From NCBI GenBank assembly GCA_950071875.1, contig CATMNW010000077.1, forward strand, positions 1-9,048: a stretch of 9,048 nt of DNA. The letters run 5' to 3'. The DNA comes from an uncultured Erythrobacteraceae bacterium (lineage in GTDB: Bacteria; Pseudomonadota; Alphaproteobacteria; Sphingomonadales; Sphingomonadaceae). Below are positions 1-4,568 of the stretch, piece after piece (position 1 is the first letter of the stretch; every line of letters begins with the position of its first letter). Position numbers and translations under genes: made by a program. The notes below the pieces were generated by a model. The model did no database searches. It saw only the letters and a list, made by a program, of their open reading frames with translations, and was not told the DNA's origin.

Positions 1-431
1 ATGATGATCTCTTCGCAAGAGTATCGCGCCAACACCTTCGGTCATATTCTCATGCTCGCCGGCGAGCGTCTCGTGCAAGCCGATGGGCCCGCCACCGATC
101 CCAACAACTGGCCGGTCTTTGGACTGGTCGCCGACGAGCTGCACCGCATGGGCGGCTACGCCTTTCACGCGCACGGAGGCTACGACAAGGGTATTTACGG
201 CGATTTTCCACAGTAAAAGACCGACGGGGTCGAACTGCTGCAATTCGCCGAGTATCGCGGAATCGGAATCGACGGTTGGTATCACATCCTCAACGCCGGC
301 TATCGTTTCCCGGCCATCGGAGCCAGCGATTATCCTTATTGCCGCGCGATGGGTGATTGCCGCACGTATGCGCGCGTCGACGGTGAACTCACGGTGCGCA
401 AATGGATCGATGCCACCGCCGCCGGTCGCAG
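1..431 (+). pseudogene. CehA/McbA-like metallohydrolase, C-terminal fragment with internal stop
   Basis: Frame 1 is open from the window edge to a TAA at 214-216. The same frame then continues in recognisably the same protein: KTDGVELLQFAEYRGIGIDG, then WYHILNAGYRFPAIGASDYP and CRAMGDCRTYARVDGE, ending near WIDATAAGR at about 431. This pattern (an AHxGG segment, xDGVELLQF, GWYHILNxGxRxPAxGASDYP, GDCRTY, Wxxxxxx GR) is what I recall from CehA/McbA-type PHP-like metal-dependent hydrolases, where the GR is normally followed by a FxTxGP segment. Here that segment is missing and the frame runs into unrelated Arg-rich sequence. The 5' end is cut by the window, so the N-terminal metal-binding histidines cannot be judged. 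The ATG at position 1 need not be the true start. With a nonsense codon and a lost C-terminus, it is very probably non-functional. The family call is from memory of motifs; the decay is read directly. Confidence 0.72.
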
Positions 432-1003
432 ATCCGGTGCCCGAACGGTTCGACGAGGACGATCACGGCGAACCGCCGGTCGGGCACGACATCCCCGCGC
501 ACGATCACGGTTCATACGACGAGGAAGATGTCGAAACCGGATCGAGCTTCGCGCACGAACCGCCCTTCCGCCCGCGCCGCAACTGGACGCGGATCTGGAC
601 GATCGGCGCGGTCGCCTTCGCGCTTGCCGCGCTCGGTGTGTTCGGGGCGTTGCAATATTTCGGCATGCCCGACTGGTTGCCGGGCAACCGCCCGACCTTC
701 GTCCAGGCACCGCCCGATCTCGTGCTCGAATTCCCGCCCGACCGGCAGGACCGGCGCACACTGCCCAACGGGATCGAATATTTCGAGACCAGCGGGACGG
801 TGACCAATGTCGGCACCGAGACCCGGCGCCTGCCCCCGATCAAGATCGTGCTGCGCGATTCGCGCGAGCGGATCGTTTACGAAACGCAGATCGTCCCCCC
901 GGTGGGCGAGCTCGCCCCGGGCGAAAGCGTGACCGTGAACGAGGCGATCGTCGACGTGCCGACCAGCGCGAAATTCACCGAATTCGGATGGGCGGCGTTC
1001 TGA
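410..1003 (+). pseudogene. Zinc-ribbon (MJ0042)/DUF3426-like membrane protein, N-terminally truncated
   Basis: Frame 2 reads from about 410 to a TGA at 1001-1003. It begins with a Pro/Asp/Glu-rich linker (PPVADPVPERFDEDDHGEPP), then an RPRRNW basic stretch and one membrane segment (about nt 596-660, IGAVAFALAALGVFGAL). After that comes a periplasmic DUF3426-like beta domain (SGTVTNVGTETRRLPPIKI, then GELAPGES and FTEFGWA). Full-length relatives in Sphingomonadales start with a CxxC...CxxC zinc ribbon followed by the Pro-rich linker. No such Cys pairs lie upstream in this frame, because the upstream sequence belongs to the metallohydrolase fragment in another frame. An ATG at 410 could give a 197-residue protein without the zinc ribbon, but I see no convincing ribosome binding site for it. 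The function of the intact family is not established. This copy is most likely a 3' remnant. Confidence 0.7.
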
Positions 1004-1093
1004 CGCTGAGAAAATTCGCGCGAATGCAAGCAAACCGCACGGATGCGCTTGCGGCCCCGCCAAACCGGTGTTAATGGCGCGCGCCTACCGAGC
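1004..1093. other. Short intergenic stretch
   Basis: This spacer lies between the zinc-ribbon remnant and the terminator-like hairpin. I see no gene, repeat or clear promoter in it. Confidence 0.5.
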
Positions 1094-1127
1094 AGGCCCG
1101 CTCCTTCGATAGCGGGCCTTGTCATGT
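1094..1127 (+). terminator. Terminator-like hairpin upstream of tRNA-Leu
   Basis: AGGCCCGCT (1094-1102) pairs perfectly with AGCGGGCCT (1111-1119) across an eight-base loop, CCTTCGAT. The hairpin is followed by TTGTCATGTC, which is only weakly T-rich. A 9-bp G+C-rich stem at the end of the zinc-ribbon gene and just before a tRNA fits an intrinsic terminator that closes the upstream transcript. The weak U tract leaves some doubt. Confidence 0.6.
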
Positions 1128-1134
1128 CTAGAGT

Positions 1135-1222
1135 GCGGTCGTGGCGGAACTGGTAGACGCGCAACGTTGAGGTCGTTGTGGGTGAATAACCCGTGGAAGT
1201 TCGAGTCTTCTCGACCGCACCA
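1135..1222 (+). tRNA. tRNA-Leu, anticodon GAG
   Basis: A complete class II tRNA of 88 bases. The acceptor stem is GCGGTCG (1135-1141) with CGACCGC (1212-1218), then discriminator A and an encoded CCA (1220-1222). The D arm is GCG/CGC (1144-1160) and contains the conserved TGGTAGA. The anticodon stem is CAACG/CGTTG (1162-1166 and 1174-1178) with loop TTGAGGT, which places anticodon GAG at 1169-1171; it reads CUC and CUU leucine codons. There is a long variable arm with a GGGT/ACCC stem, as expected for leucine tRNAs, and a T arm GGAAG-TTCGAGT-CTTCT (1195-1211). All arms pair well, so the gene appears intact. tRNA 3' ends are common integration sites, but I found no second copy of this 3' end elsewhere in the window. 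Confidence 0.97.
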
Positions 1223-1428
1223 GACAGTTTCAGAGGGAACCAAAAAACACCTACCCGGCCTACTCGGCGCCGGAAGGTGCACGGTCCTGCGGTCATTCGG
1301 TAGCGCGAGGATAAAAGCGTGGGCCAGAGACCACTGGATCGGCCGCCTCTCCGCGCTCAATTCCCTTGTCGTCTCTGTTTGGTTTTTCCTCGCCGCATTG
1401 GGCGAAAGGGTGATGCGGGACGTGAGGC
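1223..1428. other. Intergenic region between tRNA-Leu and the recombinase 3' end
   Basis: This holds no gene I would support. The only sizeable open frame crossing it also runs through the tRNA. An inverted repeat CCGCAT (1393-1398) / ATGCGG (1413-1418) lies just beyond the recombinase stop codon, but no T tract follows it on the minus strand, so it is a poor terminator. If the recombinase cassette was inserted beside the tRNA, an attachment-site remnant should lie in this stretch. I could not identify one. Confidence 0.5.
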
Positions 1429-3078
1429 TTATCGGCCCGTAAGCCCTAGCAACTCTTCCTGCGCCGACCACGACAACGGCAGGGCTGCATCAAGCAACCG
1501 CTTGCGGGTAAGGCACGCAGGAGCCCGGCCATCGGCAATCGCTTCAATTATCGTCGGGCTCAGCCAGCTCAGCCGGACCAGCTTGGTTAGCTGTTTGCGG
1601 CAGCGTCTCTCACGCTGGGCGATCCGGTTGATGCTTAGTTCTGGGCTGGCAAGGACGAGTGCGCGTGCTTCAAGAGCAACGCCGAGCAAAGCGATCAGAC
1701 CACTGTCGACTGGCTCTTGATACGCTTCCCGATCGATGCGCAGCTTGGCTTCGCGGAACGGCTTTCGGGATGGAAGCGGAATGCTCCAGAGCCAGTGATC
1801 GCTGGTGGTTCCGCCCAGCTTTTTTGCATCGAGCCGCACATCTATCCGGTCACGGCCTATCTGCATCCCGGCGATCAGCTGCGGGATAATAATTTGGCGG
1901 TGAGCTTGAAGCGCCAGGTTTGCGACGGCCTGCCGCGCCTTCACGAACAGCTCCCGGAGTGTGCCACCATCATCTTCGCCCGAGGTTCTGCGAAGGGCGT
2001 GCTCGTCCCCGAGTAACGCAGTCAGCCCGGCGATCAGGTGTCTCTCGAGACTGCCCTGCCCGATTCGGGTTACAGGAGCACCATCCGGTCGCGCCAGATC
2101 CTTGCGGGTCTCGTAATAGGCATATCGCCTTGATCCCTTGGTGACATAAGTCGGAACCATCGGGCGCCCCTCCGGATCGATCAGTAGACCACGAAGTAGC
2201 GCAGGCTGCGGATCATTCTTCGGTCTACGCCTCGGTGGAGCCTTTTCCTGCAGCCGCTGCTGCACCGCATCCCACAGCTCCTTGTCGACGATCGCGTCGT
2301 GCTCGCCCTCATAAACCCTACCCTTGTGCACAATCTTGCCGCGGTAGATCGGGTTCTTCAGGAGGTGGAACAGGCTGCCGCGCCGGAACGGGATGCCACC
2401 CTTGTGGGGACCGCTGGTCCGCACCTGTACCTTGGTGCGAATGCCCTGGGCCTCGAGCTCGGCAATCAGTTCGTTCGCCGAACGCGACTCAACGTAGCGC
2501 CGCATGATCGTGCGCACCCGCTCGGCCTCCTCCTGCACCGGCACCAGCTTGCGCTCGATCACCTCGTAGCCCAGCGGCACCGGACCTCCCATCCACATGC
2601 CTTTTTTCTTCGAAGCGGCGATCTTGTCCCTGATCCGCTCCCCGGTCACCTCGCGCTCGAACTGCGCGAACGAGAGCAGTACGTTGAGCGTAAGGCGTCC
2701 CATGCTGGTCGTGGTGTTGAACGCCTGTGTCACCGAGACGAAGCTCGACTCTTTCGCATCGAGTCGCTCCACGATCTTGGCGAAGTCGGCAAGACTGCGG
2801 GTCAGGCGATCGACCTTATAGACCACGATCACATCAATGAGGCCGCGCTCAACGTCGTCTAAAAGGGCCTTAAGCCCCGGACGCTCCATATTGCCGCCCG
2901 AGAAGCCGCCATCGTCGTAGTGGGTTTCAATCAGCATCCAGCCTTCGTGGCGCTGGCTCTGGATATACGCTTCGCAAGCTTCGCGCTGGGCGTGGAGGCT
3001 GTTGAACTCTTGCTCGAGACCATCTTCGGTCGACTTACGGGTGTAGACAGCGCAGCGCAGGGGTTTGCACCCGCTCAT
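1429..3078 (-). CDS. Large serine recombinase (resolvase/invertase family)
   Basis: A 549-residue DNA recombinase that would cut and rejoin DNA through a phosphoserine link. The N-terminal resolvase domain (about 8-155) has AVYTRKSTEDG with candidate nucleophile Ser16, the arginine motif DRLTRS (90-95), and FAQFEREVTGERIRDKI (137-153) as the start of the long E helix. A Recombinase domain follows (about 165-270, PLGYEV and NPIYRGKIVHKG). The region that usually forms a Cys4 zinc ribbon (about 294-325, LLRGLLIDPEGRPM...RRYAYYE) contains no cysteines. The C-terminus (about 482-545) looks like a helix-turn-helix extension (SINRIAQRERRCRKQLTKLV, then LSPTIIEAIADG). The start ATG overlaps the stop of the DUF2924 gene as ATGA, with no Shine-Dalgarno motif of its own, so it is probably translationally coupled. 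It is likely the integrase/excisionase of a mobile element; its target site is unknown. Confidence 0.95.
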   Translation of the reverse strand: MSGCKPLRCAVYTRKSTEDGLEQEFNSLHAQREACEAYIQSQRHEGWMLIETHYDDGGFSGGNMERPGLKALLDDVERGLIDVIVVYKVDRLTRSLADFAKIVERLDAKESSFVSVTQAFNTTTSMGRLTLNVLLSFAQFEREVTGERIRDKIAASKKKGMWMGGPVPLGYEVIERKLVPVQEEAERVRTIMRRYVESRSANELIAELEAQGIRTKVQVRTSGPHKGGIPFRRGSLFHLLKNPIYRGKIVHKGRVYEGEHDAIVDKELWDAVQQRLQEKAPPRRRPKNDPQPALLRGLLIDPEGRPMVPTYVTKGSRRYAYYETRKDLARPDGAPVTRIGQGSLERHLIAGLTALLGDEHALRRTSGEDDGGTLRELFVKARQAVANLALQAHRQIIIPQLIAGMQIGRDRIDVRLDAKKLGGTTSDHWLWSIPLPSRKPFREAKLRIDREAYQEPVDSGLIALLGVALEARALVLASPELSINRIAQRERRCRKQLTKLVRLSWLSPTIIEAIADGRAPACLTRKRLLDAALPLSWSAQEELLGLTGR

Positions 3079-3500
3079 CGCGTCAGTCCGAAGAATCGCG
3101 GACCATTACGATGGGTCCCGGTGATGGCCTTCGCAATTGCGGTCAGTGAGCGCCAGACCCTCCCCTCATACTCGAAACCCTCATCGAGGACCGTTATCGT
3201 ATGACCGGCACCGTGCCAGTCGCGCACCAGCCTGGTGCCGACTGTGAGCTTGCGCGGCGGCGGGGACTTAGCTTCATCCGTCAAACCGCTTGCTTTGGAG
3301 GCCTGCCGCAGGATGCGGCGGGTCTCGCGGCTGATTCCACCACGACGCTTTTCCTGCAGCCGGTAGGCGACACCCAATCGGAGCAGGTCAGGCGAAATAT
3401 TCGGGGTGGGGGCGCCGTAACAGTGCACCCACTCCTTCCTCAGCTCTGAGCCTTGCAGCTTTTCCAACCGATCGAGCGGCATCCTTACAGAACGCGCCAT
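3075..3500 (-). CDS. DUF2924 family protein
   Basis: A 141-residue basic protein of unknown function, usually found beside serine recombinases in Alphaproteobacteria. The N-terminal part (about 9-68) is the DUF2924 region: LEKLQGSELRKEWVHCYGAP, then LLRLGVAYRLQE and an RETRRIL helix. The C-terminal part (about 84-140) reads TVGTRLVRDWHGAGHTITVL, then EGRVWRSLTAIAKAITGT and GPRFFGL. This SLxAIAxxITG...GPRFF pattern resembles small DNA-binding modules such as RAMA/DUF4357 (my inference). It is the middle gene of a three-gene operon: its start overlaps the DUF3489 stop as TGATG and its stop overlaps the recombinase start as ATGA. A modest AAGG lies about 8 bases before the ATG. A role as accessory or directionality factor for the recombinase is plausible but unproven. 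Confidence 0.9.
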   Translation of the reverse strand: MARSVRMPLDRLEKLQGSELRKEWVHCYGAPTPNISPDLLRLGVAYRLQEKRRGGISRETRRILRQASKASGLTDEAKSPPPRKLTVGTRLVRDWHGAGHTITVLDEGFEYEGRVWRSLTAIAKAITGTHRNGPRFFGLTR

Positions 3501-3886
3501 CAGCCAGCCTTCGCGTCAGAGGAGCGAGTACCAATTCGATATACGCTGTTCCCTTGCTTGCCAGTTTCCCGCACAGCCACGCCCCCCTTCTTCCGAAGGC
3601 CGGTCAGAAATGCGCGACAGGTATGCGCCTGCCAGCCGGTCGCGTTCGCGATCTGGTCAATTGTCGCGCCTGACTTGCGCCGCAGGAGCCGTTCAACGGT
3701 TGCCTTCTTGGTGGTCCCACTTTTTTGGCGAAGGGGCTTCTCGTTAGACGACTTCTTGCAAGAGACATGCGAGGCGGGTTCATCATCGGTGCCCGATATG
3801 GGGTGCGAACCTGCGGCGAGCTTCGCAGAGGCCGTTGCCAGCGAGGGGCTATCATTGGAGGTGGTGGCAAAATCTGCATGCGACAT
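3500..3886 (-). CDS. DUF3489 family protein, winged-helix-like
   Basis: A 128-residue protein that opens the recombinase operon. Residues 1-58 are Ser/Thr/Ala-rich and probably disordered. Residues about 60-118 carry the DUF3489 domain: KATVERLLRRKSGATIDQIA, NATGWQAHTCRAFLTGLRKK, then SVYRI. The ATIDQIANATGWQAHTCRAFL stretch reads as a helix-turn-helix and the following KKGGVAV...SVYRI as a wing, so DNA binding is likely, although the function is not established. The ATG at 3884-3886 is supported by a strong AAGGAGA. The stop overlaps the DUF2924 start. As first gene it may regulate the cassette or assist the recombinase; both ideas are inference from position and fold. Confidence 0.88.
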   Translation of the reverse strand: MSHADFATTSNDSPSLATASAKLAAGSHPISGTDDEPASHVSCKKSSNEKPLRQKSGTTKKATVERLLRRKSGATIDQIANATGWQAHTCRAFLTGLRKKGGVAVRETGKQGNSVYRIGTRSSDAKAG

Positions 3887-3893
3887 GGGTGGT

Positions 3894-3900
3894 TCTCCTT
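3894..3900 (-). promoter_or_regulatory. Ribosome binding site of the DUF3489 gene
   Basis: On the minus strand AAGGAGA lies seven bases before the ATG at 3886. It is the only strong Shine-Dalgarno site in the cassette and fixes the start of the operon's first gene. Confidence 0.8.
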
Positions 3901-3908
3901 CATTGGAG

Positions 3909-3973
3909 CGGCGTCAGTCGCCGGTCCCACCACCCGGGGCCCCGGACCACGTACCGCGTCGGGGCTGCGCCCC
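3909..3973. repeat. Cluster of G+C-rich inverted repeats upstream of DUF3489
   Basis: Three small dyads follow one another: CGGCG/CGCCG (3909-3913 with 3919-3923, loop TCAGT), the perfect 12-base palindrome CCGGGGCCCCGG (3934-3945), and GGGGC-TGC-GCCCC (3961-3973). An alternative pairing GGTCC (3923-3927) with GGACC (3944-3948) encloses the palindrome. They lie in the leader or promoter of the recombinase operon. They could be an operator, an RNA structure in the leader, or a recombination or transfer site. The sequence does not decide between these. Confidence 0.55.
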
Positions 3974-4057
3974 CACCCCCTGGGCCGCGATATTGTGCAC
4001 GCACCAATGCTTCGTTTGAGGGGGAAGTCGAGCGGAATAAGGGGCATATCTAAATGT

Positions 4058-4082
4058 CCGCTTCGAGCCCTAAAAGCGGCTC
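4058..4082. repeat. Overlapping hairpin-forming inverted repeats
   Basis: CCGCTT (4058-4063) pairs with AAGCGG (4074-4079), and alternatively GAGCC (4065-4069) pairs with GGCTC (4078-4082). The two pairings share bases and so exclude each other. This is too short and too isolated from any gene to name. It resembles small dispersed hairpins in alphaproteobacterial intergenic regions, which is a weak impression only. Confidence 0.35.
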
Positions 4083-4230
4083 AATCTACCCAATCATCGC
4101 GACCCAACCGACGACCTTGAACCTAATCGACGCCCCCTCAACGCGTGTGCACTCATCGGCCACGTCGATCACTCTCGCACCCCGCAATCTTGCCCCCCGT
4201 TTTTGCATCTGTGCACACCGCAATTCACGC
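4081..4230 (+). other. C-rich, G-poor stretch in the virB3 leader (possible Rho-utilisation region)
   Basis: By hand count these 150 bases hold about 63 C and 24 G on the plus strand, a strong asymmetry compared with the coding DNA around them. No convincing gene lies here. A C-over-G bubble of this size is the hallmark of Rho-utilisation sequences, so transcripts entering from upstream, or the virB leader itself, might be subject to Rho-dependent termination. This is inference; other sources of strand skew are possible. Confidence 0.35.
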
Positions 4231-4270
4231 CTCCATTGACGAGGGGCCGATTTTTTTTAAGGTTCTCGTC

Positions 4271-4277
4271 GGAGGGA
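4271..4277 (+). promoter_or_regulatory. Ribosome binding site of virB3
   Basis: GGAGGGA ends six bases before the ATG at 4284. It selects this start over the in-frame ATG at 4203, which would add 27 residues of non-family sequence. Confidence 0.8.
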
Positions 4278-4283
4278 CGCACA

Positions 4284-4568
4284 ATGAAAGATTTGCGCAG
4301 CAGCACGCTGTTCGTGGCGCTCACGCGCCCGCAGATGTTTGCGGGCGTGACCTATTCCTATTTCGTCATCAACGCAGTGATCTGTGTTGAGCTGTTCCTG
4401 ATTTTCGGGTCGTTCTGGATCCTGCTCGTCGCGCTGGCAATCCATCTGGCAGGCGTGTTGTCCTGCCTCAAGGAACCGCGAATCTTCGATCTCTGGCTGA
4501 CCCGGGTGAGGACCTGTCCAAGAGTGCGCAATCACAAGGTATGGCGGTGCAACTCCTACCATCCCTGA
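4284..4568 (+). CDS. virB3: Type IV secretion system protein VirB3
   Basis: A 94-residue inner-membrane protein that works with the VirB4 ATPase in pilus and channel assembly. Residues 5-16 carry the family opening (RSSTLFVALTRPQM), then a hydrophobic hairpin of two membrane segments (about 18-40 and 43-61). The end has the typical KEPRIFDLWLTRV and a Cys/Asn tail with CNSYHP. Length and layout match VirB3 proteins. The start at 4284 is set by the GGAGGGA site; an in-frame ATG at 4203 adds residues unlike the family. Its 3' end overlaps virB4 by 28 bases in another frame, so the two are probably co-translated. It is the first gene of the operon in this window; no virB2 precedes it. Confidence 0.93.
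   Translation: MKDLRSSTLFVALTRPQMFAGVTYSYFVINAVICVELFLIFGSFWILLVALAIHLAGVLSCLKEPRIFDLWLTRVRTCPRVRNHKVWRCNSYHP

Larger units (their letters stand above)
3887..4283. other. Divergent non-coding region between the recombinase operon and virB operon
   Basis: About 400 bases with no gene I would support; the open frames are short, unlike known families and lack ribosome binding sites. It must contain the minus-strand promoter of the DUF3489 operon and probably the plus-strand promoter of virB3. A TTGACG at 4236-4241 could be a -35 box, but no good -10 lies 16-18 bases later; the following bases are a T8 run (4251-4258) and AAGGTT. TGTGCAC occurs three times (3994-4000, 4146-4152, 4210-4216). No virB1- or virB2-like reading frame is present. 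Confidence 0.6.

Noticed and set aside
1200..1222. Attachment-site duplicate of the tRNA 3' end
   Set aside because: Only short matches such as TCGACCGC inside coding sequence were found elsewhere, well below what an att repeat would show.
1119..1442. 107-codon plus-strand open frame through the tRNA
   Set aside because: It runs through the whole tRNA-Leu gene, and the translated sequence has no family features.
2299..2862. 187-codon plus-strand open frame within the recombinase gene
   Set aside because: It lies wholly antisense to a well-supported recombinase, and its His/Arg/Leu-rich product matches no family I know. It is a shadow of a G+C-rich gene.
3453..4019. 188-codon plus-strand open frame opposite the DUF3489 gene
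   Set aside because: It overlaps the DUF3489 gene and the inverted repeats, has no ribosome binding site, and its product looks random.
4054..4239. Possible small protein, or a virB2 gene, upstream of virB3
   Set aside because: The product is polar and Pro/Ser/Thr-rich, lacks the signal peptide and two hydrophobic helices of VirB2, and has no Shine-Dalgarno site.
4230..4258. Intrinsic terminator before virB3
   Set aside because: The only stem next to the T8 run is CCTC/GAGG, four base pairs and separated from the T run by seven bases, which is too weak.
4236..4264. sigma70 promoter for virB3 starting with TTGACG
   Set aside because: The -35 box is good, but no acceptable -10 hexamer lies at 16-18 bases; only a T8 run and AAGGTT follow. 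It is not strong enough to list as a promoter.
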